64,000 bases of DNA, from contig JAPTJF010000041.1 of the NCBI GenBank assembly GCA_029339195.1, positions 168,868-232,867 on the forward strand, in the 5' to 3' direction. How positions within the stretch are numbered: position 1 is the stretch's first letter; each line of letters starts with the position of its first letter. Positions 33,082 through 46,156 of the stretch are shown here, in pieces. The notes under the pieces were generated by a model that did not search any database, was not told the DNA's origin, and worked only from the letters and a program-made list of their open reading frames with translations. Both the position numbers and the translations under genes were made by a program. The stretch comes from Micractinium sp. NFX-FRZ. Its lineage: Eukaryota > Chlorophyta > Trebouxiophyceae > Chlorellales > Chlorellaceae.

Positions 33082-34693
33082 AGCAGCAGCAGCCCGCTGC
33101 TGCCTCGGGGTTGAGGCGCCACGGCCTGCCACAGCCGCAGCCGGCCGGGCACGGTGGCTGCCCTGCATGGGGCGGCCGCTGGTGCACGCGCCAGGCGGGC
33201 TGCTGCCGCTGCTCACCCCCCGTGAACAGGCTGCTTGAAGGCGGCCCTGCGGGGGGCGCGCATGGCGGGCACCCCGGCTGGCCCCGCCCCAACCAGAGCG
33301 CGCCGCCGCCCCGCCGCCAGACCCCACCCACCCCACCCCTGGCTGCCTGCATGGCGCGTGCGCGCTTAGGCCGCGCCCGGCAGCGCAGCAGCGTATGACA
33401 GCTATATAGGTGGGTGTGGGGACTGGCAGCGGGGGCGCGGTGCGTGCACCCCTTGGGGGCGTGCGGTGCCCTCCGGCCCCTCCCCCAACACCCCAGCACT
33501 TACCCTTGTTTCGTCCCCCGCACTGCTCCGCCTTGCCCCGCCTTGCCCACACCACAACACATGCCCGGCCGCACTGCCCCCCAAGAAAGAAACCCCCTCT
33601 CCCGAAGGCACACTCTCTTGGGACCTCCTCCCACCCCGCCCTCCCCGGGCAGCATCACATCACCCGCGCCGGCATTCCTTGGGCCCCATCTCACCCTCGT
33701 GCTGCGCTGTACACTCTTTTTTTCCCCGCTCAGCGGCGGCGGGCCGTGTTTTCGCGCCCTGTATGGCCCGTCGCCCATCTCTCGTGTAACGCTTGCTCTC
33801 GATGCAACCAAGGGGTGGCTGCTTTCTTTGCTTGAGCGGGTGCTGGAAGCTTCCTGCCCAGGCGCTGGTTGGCTGGGAAACAGCGGATGTACAGCATGCA
33901 GACTACATCCGCAATCTTCCCATGTCGAGGCAGCCGCGGAGCAACCAGCTGCCCTGACCGTGCTGCGTACCTGCTGGCCAGCGAGCGCGCCCGTTGGCCT
34001 GGTTGCTGGCAGGGATGACCGACATTGCAGCATCAGCAAGCATCAGGTTGTGGGCCGCCCAGAGGTAATGCGACGCGCCTCCCACGCAACATATCCCCGT
34101 CCAATTTGACCCGCCCCCCTCGCGCCTGCTGCTTCCTCCTCCCAAGCAGCTGCTCCACCTCGCCCCTGCCCTCTGTGCTGTGCTTGAGACTGTTATTTGC
34201 AGGAGGGAGCAGAGGCAGCAGAGGAGCATGGGAACGATGTGTGTGTGTGCGTGTGCGAGGACAAGTCATTGTTGCAGTGTGCTGTTGTGGGCACCGGGGG
34301 GGCGGGAATGAAATGTACACATCGGCCCGCCAGTGCAGAGCGCAGGCTTTCTCTGGGCGATGCATTGCGCAGAGGGCACATAAAATTGCGGTTCATGTGG
34401 GGTGGCGGGTGCGGGGTGCGGATGGGGCGGTCACACAACAAGCACTTGAAAGAAGACAGCAGGAGAGTGGGGGGGGGGGCAACAAGCACACAAAAGGGAG
34501 GCGCGGCGGCGGTGCCGCTGCCTCAGGAAGGATCAGGACACGGCGCACAGCCGCCGCGCGTGCCGCCGACGCCGCTCTCTAGGCCGCCCGTGGGCGGCAG
34601 CGACGCCGGCGGCGCTCGGCGACCATCACGCCGGTCGGCACGCTAGGCTAGGCTGCGCTAGTCCAGGCCGGGCTGGCTGGTCGCTTTGCTCGC
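33082..34693. other. Long convergent spacer between COX5B and glutamine synthetase
   Basis: At 1612 bp this is the longest gap in the window. It holds the 3' regions of both genes, a plus-strand TGTAA at 33785-33789, GTGT/GTGC microsatellite sequence near 34236-34260 and a G-run near 34470. Several open frames exist, but none shows a conserved domain or plausible splicing. Confidence 0.5.
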
Positions 34694-37600
34694 TCAGAGG
34701 AGGGTGTTCTTGATGAGCAGGCGCACCACGGTGTAGGGGTCCACGTTGGCGGCGGGGCGGCGGTCCTCCAGGTACCCCTTGCCCGCCAGCTGGACGGGGA
34801 GGGGGATGCGGATGGAGGAGCCGCGGTCGGCCACGCCGTAGCGGAACGTGTTGATGTCGCACGTCTCTGCAGAGGGGTGGGGTGGTGGGGAAAGGGCAGG
34901 CCGGCGGTGAGCGTGACAGTGGGGGAGGGTCGTGGGCAGGGCAGGGTTGAGGCACGAGCATGGGCGGGTGGGGCGCTGAGCAACGCAACCAGAGGTGCTG
35001 GCTGAAGCCGTGGTGCAGGTTGTGCGCCTCGTGCCGCCCTCCTGTCGATGGAGCTCAACCAACACACGGCAAAAGGGAATGCTTGGCTGGCTGGCCTCAC
35101 CGTGTGCGCCGGTCAGGCGGTCCTCGTTGCCGGTGCCGTACTGGGAGATGTGCTCGGGGTGGCACTTGGACAGGCGCTCAATGGCGGCCTCAATCGCCTT
35201 CATGCCGCCGTCGTCGCGCATGCTCTTGGTGGAGTAGTTGGTGTGGGCACCAGTGCCGTTCCTGCATGTGTGCGGGGGGGAAACCGGGGCGGCAGGCAGG
35301 CAGGTGAGGGGGAGGCGTGGTGCCGCATGGGCAGGCAGCAAGGTAGCAAGTCGCCCTTGCCGGCTTCGTAGCAGCAGAGGTGGCCGAAAGGGCACCCACT
35401 CCCTCCCTCTAATCGACCCGTAAACACACACATCTCAGCAGCACCGCTCCTCCACACACGGTGCTCACCAGTCGCCCTTGACGGGCTTGGGGGCAAAGGT
35501 GGCCACAATGCCGTACTCCTCGCCCAGGCGGTGCAGCAGCCAGCGGGCAATCATGACCTGGTCGCCAGTCTCCAGGGGGCCGGTGGGGCCAATCTGGAAC
35601 TCCCACTGGCCGGGCATCACCTCGGCGTTGATGCCAGAGATGATCAGGCCGGCCTGACGGGGGGAGGGGGAGTTGAAGGTAGGAGGGTGGGGTGCGGGCC
35701 ACGAGGCGCCGGGCAGCAGGCAGAGACGGCCGTGCCCGCCAGCCGGCCACACTGCCCGCATGCCCCCACCAGCTTCACCAACAGCAACAGGCCCAGGCTG
35801 CCCACCTTGACGCAGGCGTCCATGTGTGCCTCGGCCAGGGGGCGGCCGTACACAGACTCGTGGCCCACGCCGCAGTAGAAGGGGCCCTGGGGGGCGGGGT
35901 AGCCACCGCTAGGCCAGCCTGCAGGGCGGGGCGCAGGAGGGGCGGGCAGGCAAGGAGGGAGGCAGGTGAGCGGCACCAAGACGCATGCATTGGAAGGCAG
36001 GAGCAACGAATGTGCAGCCGCACAAATGCTGAGTGCACACTTTTCCAGGCATCTTGTGAAAGCTTGCCGCCCGCAGCTCCTGCTCAAAGCAAGAAACCAT
36101 GTGATGCAGGTGTTGACAGTGAGCCCACCACCCACCAAAGATGTGGCCGCCCTTGGACAGCATGGTGTACTCCTGCTCAAAGCCAAACAGGGGGGCCTCG
36201 GCGCGCACGGCGTCGTTGATAATCGCCTCCAGCTGCAGGCATGGGAGGAGAGAAAAAGCAGGCATTTCAACTTTGTGTGCAAGAGGGGATTGGGGAGGCG
36301 AGTTGGAGGGCCGAAGAGGGACAGACAGTGCACGTGGCCGGGTGACAGCGTGCACTGCCTGGCGCGCCGCTGGCACCGCCAGCACCCCCTCGTGCCCTAT
36401 GCTCTCTGAGCCCTGCATCAACCCGCCAGCCTTGCATGCCCCCCCTGCCTACCTTGGCGCGGGTGTTGCTGACGTGGGGGGCGCCCTGGGCGTCCAGCAC
36501 GTCGCACATCACCAGCACGTCGTCGCCGCCGCGGATCGGGTCGGGCACCACGCACACGGGGCTGCGGCGGGGGGATGGGAGGAGAGATTGTACGCTGATT
36601 GAGTGTTGAGATGCAGTTGGGTGGGGCAGGGGGGCGAGGCGAGGGGGGATATCAAAATAAAAGAGGTTGCACGCAGCGCGCCTCCTCGCCGTGCTGCCTG
36701 CGCTTCACGCATGCACAGCTCTCTGGGCCTGGCCTCTCGGACTCTCTTCACTCATGGTAACGTTGCGGATAAATTTTACTCCGTGGCCCACCATTCTATG
36801 CACGTCCCCCCCCCCCCCCCCCCAGCGCACCGCAGGATGCAGTCCGACTTGCTGCCCTCGGCCTGGCCGGTGGAGGAGCCGTCGAAAGACCACTCGGGGA
36901 AGTCCTTGGGGTCCCTGCACCCCCAGGAAGGAAGGAAGGCAGCAGGGGAGGAGGCAGGGGCAGGGGACGAGGGGTGAAGGGAGGGGCAGGAGATGGGTAG
37001 GTGCCGCCAGTAGGCCCTGCAACCGCCGCACGCACGTCTCCAGGCAGCGAGCGAGCGAGGCATGCGCATGGCTCTGCCGCTCCTGAGCACAGTGCCGCAC
37101 TGCAGGGGCCAGCGCAGCACAGCGCAGCGACAAACGACAGCAGCACTCCCAGCGCCTCCCCCTCCTCACATGCTGGTCACGGGCTTCTGCAGCACCTTGG
37201 TCTTGGAGCGCATCTCGTTGAACACGGCTCCCTGCAAGCACAGTTGCCAGCACGGGCAGGCAAGGCGTGTGAGGCAGGGTGCACATCCGAGCACGCGTGA
37301 GGAGCAGGGGGGCTAGCAAAGGCTTCGACTGCGCTGACGCCGGGGCCGGGGCTTGTGGCATTGATGGTTGCGGGCGTGCACTGCTATCCACCACAGTGTT
37401 CCCTCCCTTGCGCTGGCACCAGGCGTCATTGTTGCCAGGCACGCGCTGCAGATGCCGGGGTTGCGTCAAGACTCCACATCTCAGCTGCCGACTGTGCCAG
37501 GCTGGCGCCGCCACTGAACAAGCGCGCTCAACAGGCAGCGCACCTTGATGGGGGCGCCCTCCTGGCCGTCGTGCCAGATGTACTCCACCTTCTGGGCCAC

Positions 37601-38126
37601 GGCGCTCACGCGCACGACCGCGAAGCGGGCCTGCAGGCGCAGCCAGGGCGCGGGCACCGAGGCGTCAGCGCTCGCTGCGGCCTGCACCCACCTGGCCGCC
37701 TGCCACCAGCCAGCGCGTCACAGCCGCATCCCCGCCGCATTTCGGCGCCCCTGGTCGCAGTTGAGCGACAACACCCGTTGCTGCAGAAAGCTGCACACGT
37801 GCTGCCCCACAAGGGCTGCACCTGGCGGCGGGCAGCGGGCGCGGCCGTCTGCACGGACTGGCCGGCCATGCAGGCCTGCATCGGGATAGCGGGAGGCGAA
37901 GGACACAGGCCTGAGAACCCTGGCGCAACATGTGGTGGTTGCCTGGCGGTGGGGGAGCCAGGAGGTACGCGCATTGCGCCACGTGCTGCTGCCGGAGCGC
38001 ATCCGATTGCCGATGGGCCGCCGACAACCGTCACCGAGGCTCCCCTGCACTTCCAGCCATGATGCATGGCTGCACAGCGAGCACAGCCACCAACCAGCCC
38101 ACCTTCTGCGTCATGGAGGCAGCCAT
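34694..38126 (-). CDS. GLN2: Glutamine synthetase, plastid type (GS2)
   Basis: The enzyme makes glutamine from glutamate, ammonia and ATP. Ten exons (38126-38103, 37630-37544, 37231-37170, 36914-36831, 36561-36453, 36232-36136, 35918-35806, 35653-35469, 35261-35101, 34866-34694) join in phase to 364 residues. Family motifs are intact: [19 protein letters not shown], the [19 protein letters not shown] block, [15 protein letters not shown] near the ATP and glutamate sites, and [15 protein letters not shown]. The first exon encodes only eight residues (MAASMTQK). With exon 2 it gives a short basic leader before EYIWHDG, which resembles a plastid transit peptide. The [10 protein letters not shown] and FNEMRSKTK blocks are of the algal GS2 kind, so a plastid location is likely but not proven. 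Confidence 0.92.
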
Positions 38127-38707
38127 GATGGCAGGGTCAGTCCGAGTCGGAGTGGGAGGGGCAGAGAGGGCGGTGCCAACTGAGGCTGGGGCTTTTGCCA
38201 GCCTGGGCATGAGGGGTCCACTGCACCTTTCCAGGGTCTCCGGCACGTGCCCACGGGGCTTTGATGCGCGTAAACCTGCCCAAAAGGGTCATCTGCCTAG
38301 CGCCTCAGCGCGGCCGGGGCGCTCCCTGTGACCAGCCCAAAACCCCATCAGCCGATCGCTGCCTCTTGGGCGACCGCACGGGAGCAGCGCGACCCTCGAC
38401 ATCCGCAGGAGCTGCCAAGAAGGCCAAGGAGCCCCGCCAGCCGCAGGCGACCTGGGGGCCGCTGCTGGCAGCACCGCCGCTGCCTCCTGCCGCCGCAGGG
38501 CACAAGCAGGCCGGTACCGGCGGCGACTGCTGCAGCAGCAGTGTGCACCCGACACAGCTCCGGCATCGGCGTGTGCAGCAGGGAGTAGCAGCAGCTCAGC
38601 TGTGCAGAGCAGGTTGCCGCATCCCGTCGTGAGCCAGCTGCTCAGCACCGCACCGGGGTGCCAGCAGACCCGCCGCCTCCCGCTGAACCCGCCCAGCAAC
38701 CGCAGCC
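38127..38707. promoter_or_regulatory. Divergent spacer, glutamine synthetase / zinc-finger gene
   Basis: This 581-bp region lies between two head-to-head start codons and should hold both promoters and 5' leaders. Open frames cross it, but I find no conserved protein. Confidence 0.5.
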
Positions 38708-38910
38708 ATGGCGGGCCCTTTTGGCGGCGGCAGCTCGCTGGCAGAGCAGATGGCGGCGCTGCAGAAGCGGTTGGACCGTCGGGAGGCAAGGCGCCACCAG
38801 GAGAAGGAGGAGCGTACGGTGAGGGGGCGGGCGGGCGGCCGGGCGCTGTCGAGGGGTGGGTGGCGGCATACAGGCACTGCCGGCGTTGCGGGAGTGACAG
38901 CAGGTTGTAG

Positions 38911-38942
<32 letters not shown>

Positions 38943-40382
38943 GTCGGGTATTAGTGAGGGCTGCAGCAACAATAGCAGAATGGTGCCTGCCTTGTCGGCA
39001 TCCGCTGCCACCCCCCGCCTTCCATTTGATCCACGCGTGCCCGCACCCCTCCCTCCCGTGAGGAGTGGCCCCTCTCTGCCACATGCTGCACTGTTCCTGT
39101 GGCAGCCTTCATACCAACCCGCCCCTCACCCCTGCCCACCCTCCCGCGCCCTCCTCCTGTGCAGCTGGGAGGCGACTATGACGGGGCCCGTGCCACTTAC
39201 GACGACAACCGCCCCCAGCAGCAGCAGCAGCAGCAGCAGCGCCCAGCCAAGCGCCCGCGCGCGCCCAACGCCACCGGCGGCCTGCCCCTGGGCGGCGGAT
39301 CCTCAGGCGCGGCAGCTGCCGCCGCCAAGGTGGCAGCCGCGGGGCAGCTGGCGGGGCCGGTGCTGCAGCGCTGCCACCTGTGCTCCGCAACATTCGGCAG
39401 CGAGCGGGAGATGGCACAACACCTGGAGGGGGCGGCGCACCGCAAGGCCTTGGAGCGGCAGGCGGCGGAGCGGGAGCGGCGGCAGCGCCTGGGAGCCTAT
39501 GCTGACGTGGCGGCTTCTGCCGTAGAGCAGGCGGCATGGCAGGGGCGCAGCGCCACGAGCGGCCGGACGCAGCAGCCGGGGACGGCGCAGCACGTTGCTG
39601 CCACCGCGGCGGCGGCGTCTGGTGGGAATTCGGCGCCCCTGGGGGGCGCTGCTGGCAGCGGCATGGGGGGAGGCGGCGGCGGCGGCCGGGGCGGCAGCGG
39701 CGGCAGGGGCGGCAGGGGAGGGGGCAGCAATGGCGCGGGTGGCAGGGGAGGAGGCAGCGATGGCGCGGGTGGCAGGGGTGAGAGCAGCGGCGGCGGGGGC
39801 AGCAGGGGCGGGCGCGGAGGGAGGGGCCAGCAGGGGCGGGGCGGCCCGCCGCTGCCGCACGACGCTGCCCCTGCTGTCCCACATCCACGTGAGCTGACGA
39901 CACACGAGGAGATGCTGCGTCAGGCGCGGGGGCCAGGCAACGCGCCCCTGTCCATTGATGGCTGGGTGCCGCCGGCGGTGCCGCAGCTTCCCGCGCATCC
40001 GGAAGACCCACAGCAGCAAGGGCAGCATGCGGCGGTGCATGCTGCCACGCAGCCGCAGCCGCAGCAGCAGCAGCAGCAGGGTGAGGAGGAGGAAGAGGAG
40101 GAGGGTGCGGGGGCGCTGCTGGGTGCGCTGGTGTCTTACAGCGAGGATGAGGAGGAGGAGGAGGAGGAGGAGGGTGCGGCAGGCAGCGGCAGCAGCAGCC
40201 AGGAGGGGCACCACCAGCAGCAGCAGGTGCAGCAGCGGGACCCTGCGGGCGCTGGTGAGGGAGATGAAGAGCCACAGCACCCAGCCCCCGCAGCCGGCGC
40301 GAGCGCCGACTCAGACGGTGGCAGCAGCAGCGATGAGTCGGAGGGAGGGGAGCAGGCACCTGTGCAGTTCTTCACCTTCTGA
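38708..40382 (+). CDS. U1/matrin-type C2H2 zinc-finger protein with low-complexity tail
   Basis: This gene has two exons (38708-38818, 39165-40382; 442 residues). Residues 1-37 form a charged helix (LAEQMAALQKRLDRREARRH). A poly-Gln run follows, and then one zinc finger, CHLCSATFGSEREMAQHLEG ending HRKAL. The CxxC-x12-H-x5-H spacing is that of U1/matrin fingers, which usually bind double-stranded RNA or RNP partners. A Gly/Arg-rich region (GGRGGRGGG) comes next, then a short conserved-looking block (NAPLSIDGWVPP), Glu/Asp-rich runs and a C-terminal QFFTF. The layout suggests a nuclear RNA-binding protein; no specific orthologue is recognised. Intron 1 contains a (CAG)10 microsatellite and the exon a CAG-encoded Gln run. 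Confidence 0.75.
38912..38942 (+). repeat. (CAG)n microsatellite in zinc-finger gene intron 1
   Basis: About ten consecutive CAG/AGC triplets sit in the only intron. A similar CAG run occurs in the following exon, where it encodes glutamine. Confidence 0.9.
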
Positions 40383-41099
40383 CGTGGGGCGCGACGCGCA
40401 CGTGTGTGCCACCACTGATGCATGCCCCCATTGGTGTGAGATCTTGCCAACTCCCTGCCCTCTGTGTGAAAATGTTGAGCAGCGAGCTGGCCCTTCTGTG
40501 TGGAACCTCTGACCAGCAATGCCCAACCCCTTGTAGTATTCCCCATCAGCCCACACGGCTGCCTCGTGGCTCTGTGCCGCCCCATCTTGTACCACTCCCC
40601 CAAGTCGTGTGCTACCTTTGGTGTTAAAATGTTTGCTGATATACCCATGTACACGCAATGCCTTACACGACGTTGTGCAATTCACTCGAAAGAAGAAACG
40701 GGTGCAAACACACGCGAGTGTGCACATCTGCGGTACGATTCCGCTGCACTAGACTGGCTCAGGGCTGGCCGGTCGGCCGAGTGAAAACCAGCGCCGGTGC
40801 GCTGCTCAAACAAGAAAATAGTGCTGCTGCCATGTGGCTGCGGTGTTCAAATATGGAAAGGGGCTGCGGCAGGTTCAACTTGACGGGCCTGGGGGGAAGC
40901 TGGCCCTCCCACCCATCAATCGTCGTGGAGGCGATCTGACCCCAAGCTGACAGGGAGGGCAGGCAGGAAACTTGAACTTGAAGTTTGCCCTCTAAAAGCT
41001 GACCTCCACCCTGGGCCCAGTTATGCTCGCTTGCGCCCACAACAGCGCGGTGCATCCAGCTTGGCGGCGCAGCAGCGGCAGGGCCTGCGCGGCACCCGC
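40383..41099. other. Convergent spacer between the zinc-finger and GT61 genes
   Basis: This 717-bp tail-to-tail spacer carries a minus-strand TGTAA at 40663-40667, 433 nt past the GT61 stop. Sequence around 40600-40860 is notably less GC-rich. No gene is seen. Confidence 0.5.
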
Positions 41100-44000
41100 T
41101 CACAGCGGCGAGGCGCGGCCCAGCTTGGCAGCGCTGCCCGCCCCGCTGGAGGTTGAGGCCGCGTCCTCGGCGTCAAACTGGTAGGCCGGGTTGTCAAACG
41201 CGTGGCGCCGGCTGCTGGCGCCGGCCAGCGGGGCGGTGGCGGCCGACACGCCGGCACGGGCCTGCGGGCGAGCCCCAGCAGGGGAGGCAGGCAGGCAGGT
41301 CAGCATGGGTGCCTGGAGTGCAGTGGGAGCAGCCCCAGTGAACCGCAGAACAGTCGCAGCATCAAGCATGGAAGGAGTGCCGCCCGCCACCTCTGCACTG
41401 CACACAGTTGCCCCCTCTGCACACCGCCAGCCCTCCCACCTTGCGGTGCTGCCTGGCCAGGTACCAGCGGCGGGCCAGCCAGGCCAGCAGGGGCAGCACC
41501 AGCAGGCCTCCCAGCACGCAGGCCAGGATGATGACGTAGTCATCAACCACCTGCAGGCAGATAGATACATAGATGTGCCAAAATGGGACAATAGATGTGC
41601 CAAAATGGGACAATTGCTTTGTAAATGCAGTGGTGAACCGTGATACACCTCAGGAGGAGGGCGATCACCATTCAGCAGGCATTGGCAGCGGTTGCTGCCA
41701 CGATGGGGCCGCTGCTCAGTGCCAGGTCATGCAGCCATGCTATGAAATGACTGCACTGCCTGCCTGCCTGCCTGCTGCCCTCTGGTCCACTCCCCTCCTC
41801 CGCCACTCCCATCACTACCCCTCCCCCCAACCCCTAGGGAGGCCTCCCCTGCCTGCCTGCCTGCTGCCCTCTGGTCCACTCCCCTCCTCCCTCCCTCCCT
41901 CCCTCCCTCCCTCCCCCACCCACCCACACACCCACCTTCTTCTTCTTGGGGTACACGCTGGCCTCTGGGCTGGGCGGGGGGGACTGCGGGAAGCAAGGGA
42001 GGGATGGGCGAGGGAGGTGGATAGCCAGGCAGGTTGGCCGGCGAGGGGACGCCATGTGACCAGTCGCCCCATACTAGGCTGACCTGTGTGTCGAGCATGC
42101 AGCCCTGCCAAGGCGCAGCACACGCAGCAGCAGTGCCACTGCACCACCCTCATTCTGGGCAGCGCAGTGGACCCTACAACGTATTCCCCCGGCGGGTGGC
42201 CGCAGGGAACGGGTCCCTGCTGCGCCCCACCTGCGCCACCGGCGGGTCGACGGTCTGTGTGGTGGTGCGGGGCTCCATTGGCGGCAGGGGCGGGGAGAGC
42301 AGGGCGGGGGGCAGGGCGGGGACGTCCACTGGAGGCAGCTGTGCCGGCGGGCTTGCCACGGGCTCTGCGGGACAGGGAGGCAGGACAGCAGGGGGAGGGT
42401 GGCTGAGGGAGGTGCAGCGTCGGGCCGCTGGGCAGCAGGCAGCGGGGGAAGCAGGCAACACGCTTGGCGCTAAGGGTTCAAGGTAAACGTCAGGTGTTTG
42501 CTGAAGGCGCCCAGGCGCCAAGAGCAGAGTCAGCATACACATTGCTGCAGGTTTACAGCGCATGCAGGCATGTGCAGTGTGGCTCACCTGGCATGGGCGG
42601 CGGCGCCAGCACCACTTGGGGCACCTGGGCCTCCAGCGCCGAGCAGTTGGCCAGCAGGGCAGACGAGTTGCCGCCAGTCATCCCTGCCATGAGGTAGGGA
42701 CCGCGGTAGGGGTCGCCAAAGCCGCCGCCCGCCAGCGCCTTCTGGGCGGCGCACAGCTCGGCCAGGGAAACGGCGCCGGGGGAGGTGCCGCCCTGGCAGT
42801 GGCAACAACGGGCGGGGTGCAGGGGAGGGGCGAAGCAGGTGGTGGAGTGAATGTGCAATAGGGCGTTTGTGAGGAGTTGGTGCGCGCACAATGTGGGCCT
42901 AAGCTGGCGGCAGGGGCGAGGGTAGCTCAGCTCAAGGTGCCAGCTCAGTCCTGTCCCTCTGCCCCACCCAGGCAGCACCCCAACAAATCCTGCAGGTGCA
43001 GCCCCTCACCTGCTCGATGAGGCGGCGGCGCTGCTCGGCAAACACGGGGCTCAGCTTGCTGCAGGCAGAGGGGGGCAGGGAACGGGGAGAATTGATCAAG
43101 CGGGGGAGCTGACGAGTCACATGTGAGCCACCACATTTACAGCCTGGACAGCAGGGTCCCAGCTTGGCTGGCTGGCCAATACAGGCAGCCGCTGCCAGTG
43201 GCTGTTAGCCTCCAGCTGCTGCTGCCGGGAGCGCTTCAGCCACAGTGGCCTCCCCACACTTGCCCGGCAACTGCACACTCGTGACGCCTGGGCCTGGCGC
43301 TGCTCCCTGTGCCCTGCTCCCTGTGCGCTGTGCCCGCACCACTTCCCGCCCACTGCATGCCAGCTCAGCAAGCCCCATGTTCCTCATCATACCAACACCA
43401 GCAGCCAGCTCAGCACGCCTCCCCCTCACCTCAGCATCTGCACACTCAGGGACTGGTCCTCCTGCTGCTTGTGCCGCTGCTCCGCGCTCAGGCACTGCCC
43501 CTCGCTCCACGCGCCAGGCAGCACGCTGAAGGTGCCTGCGGCAGGGGGGGGGAGACAGGGGGGGGTGGGCAGGCGGGCGGGCAGCTTGCTGCATTGGGGC
43601 ACCACTCATGGTGATCACCAAGAGCGGTGCAGCTAAGGCTCACTGGCACCTGCCTGCCAACTCCCCTCTTGACATCTCGATACTTGCCGCCCACACAGCC
43701 ACCCACCGAGCCTCCGGCAAGTACATCATCCTCCCTCCCCACCCTTGCATCATTGCTCCACTCACCCGCAGGGCAGTGCAGGCAGGCGGCGCCATCGGCA
43801 GCGCTGTAGGTGCCGGGCAGGCAGGTGCGGCAGGCGGCGGCGCCAATGGCAGACGCATACCGGCCTGGAGGGCAGGCCTGGCAGGCAGCGCTGCCGGCAT
43901 TGAAAGCGTAGGTGCCAGCAGAGCAGGCGGTGCACACTGGGGCACCGCTGCCGATGTCGCGGCTGGCGTAACTGCCGGGCTGGCAGGTGGATGCGCCGCC

Positions 44001-44261
44001 TGCCTGCCCCTGCTGCGCCGCCACCTCCGAGGGCAGGGCTGCGGCGAGGATGTCAATCACCTCTGCCACAGGCACCTGCATGTACATAGACGCACATGGT
44101 GTTCCTAGAACATACGACCAAGCGTCTGAAAGCGGGCCCTCACCCCCACCTCTCACTGCAAGTCCCCGCATGTCTCCCCTCCTGCGTCCAGTGGGTGCCC
44201 CAATTGCCTGGGCCGCCCTGTCCCCTGGGTCGGTCCTATCTACACACCCACTCCACTACAG

Positions 44262-44309
<48 letters not shown>

Positions 44310-46041
44310 ACACACACACCTGCATCTCCTCCTGCATCCAGTAGGCCTGGGGCACCGGCAGCAGCCAGTAGGGCTGGCCCAGCGCCGCGGCGGTGTGCCA
44401 GAACATGAGGGGCGGGTCGGAGAGGAAGAGGAACTCCAGGACTGCAGCGATGAAGGGAGGGGGGATAGGAGGATGGGTGGGTGGGGAAGGGGAGACGGGG
44501 TGGGGGTGGGATGGCACTGAAGGTTACTGCCAGGAAGTGAGATTCCGACAGCGACAATGCCGCCAGTGCTGCAGGGAAGTAAGTGAAGAGTCAACAGACG
44601 GAGGTTGGCAACAGGCGGGGTTGTGGGCCAGAGAGGAGGAGGGACCCCTCCAACCCGGCCGCAGTGCAGGCAGTGCAGGCGGGGCAGGGCATGTGACAAG
44701 GTGGTGGGCACGCAGAGCGGCGGCAACGTGACGGACATGCTCTGTAGCCAGCGCACAGTCAGCAGCAAGGAGTTAGCTCACAGCACCTGTCCCCACCACT
44801 CCCCGCCCTGGCCCCCACCTGTGGTTCCCGGCGCGGCAAAGAGGGTGTGGGACAGCCCCGCGCCGTGTGGGCCCAGCACCATGCGCGCGCGCTGGAAGAG
44901 CCGGATTGTGTCGGCGGGGCTCAGGTCGCCGGTGAAGACGGCCAGGGGCTGGCGGGGGAAGGCGGCGCGGATGGCTGCAAACGGGTGTGTGTGCAGGGCG
45001 GTGGGAGGGGGCGGCAGGTGGGGCACTGGGTGAGCGCACAGCCGCACGCCGTGTGTGTGGGCAGGGCAGTGGGAGGGGGCGGCAGGTGGGGCACTGGGTG
45101 AGCGCACAGCCGCACGCCGTGGGCAATGCAGGAGAGAGGCAGCGCACACAACCCGACAGGCCAGCAGCACCCCAACTGCAGACCCCTCCCACCCACGCCC
45201 GCCCACCGACCCGCCCCACCCCCCACCCTGCCCCACCTGCCAGCAGCGCCTCCTCGTTGGCCACCCGCCGGCTGGGCTCCGCCTGGCGGGACACGTAGAT
45301 GAGCAGGTCGCGCTGGGGCTGCAAGTTGGAAGGGGGGAGAGGCGTGGGGAGGGAAGGGTGGGTGAGTTTAGCTGGAGAGTAGAGGGTGTGCGAAGGAGGT
45401 GGAAGCAGATCATGCTGGGACTACTTGGGCCAGGATAGGAGTAGGGCAGGGAGCGGCATATGAGGGGAGTGGGGGAAGGGGGAGCATAGGAGTAGGGGGA
45501 GTGGGGACCGTGCAGTGGCAGCAGCCAGAGCTCATACCAACATGTGCATGGCATGCCACTCTGCCAGCTGCCATGACTTCCAGACCTGAATAGCAGGAAC
45601 CCTACCCCCTCACCTCTGGCAGCGTCTGCACGCCAAGTCCGGACCGCACCAGCTGCAGCGCCTCGCGGGGCGGCGTGATGCGCGGGGTGGGGGTGGGCAG
45701 CAGCAGGCGGTCTGCAGGCAGGTGCGGGAGGCGGGGACCGATTGCAAGGTTGTCTGTTATTGTGCAAAGGGGCAGAGCGAGCGCAATCAGGGGAGGCAAC
45801 ATGCCAGGCAGGAACACAATTGTGCCAAGGGGTGGGGGTTTGTCCCCTGCCTTGCAACCTCAGGTAAGCTATTCAGCTCATTTCCCTTCTTGCGGTGCTG
45901 CATTGCGCTGCCCCCTGCCCTGGCCAGTCAACATCCCCCCAAGGCTGGCATGCCGACCCGCCGACCTGCGCAGTAGACGCGTGACGCGTTGTATGGCACC
46001 ACCTGGGAGCGGGACACGCCCAGCAGCTCCAGGTACTGCAT

Positions 46042-46096
<55 letters not shown>

Positions 46097-46116
46097 GGGG
46101 GGGGGGGGGAGGGGGT

Positions 46117-46156
<40 letters not shown>

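Noticed and set aside
33082..34693. Possible extra gene in the longest spacer
   Set aside because: Open frames exist in several phases, but none shows a domain, signal peptide or phase-consistent introns.
39109..40359. Long antisense open frame (416 codons) across the zinc-finger exon
   Set aside because: It is a mirror of GC-rich Gln/Gly/Glu coding; composition is Pro/Ala/His low complexity with no domain, and the sense strand has a zinc finger and consistent splicing.
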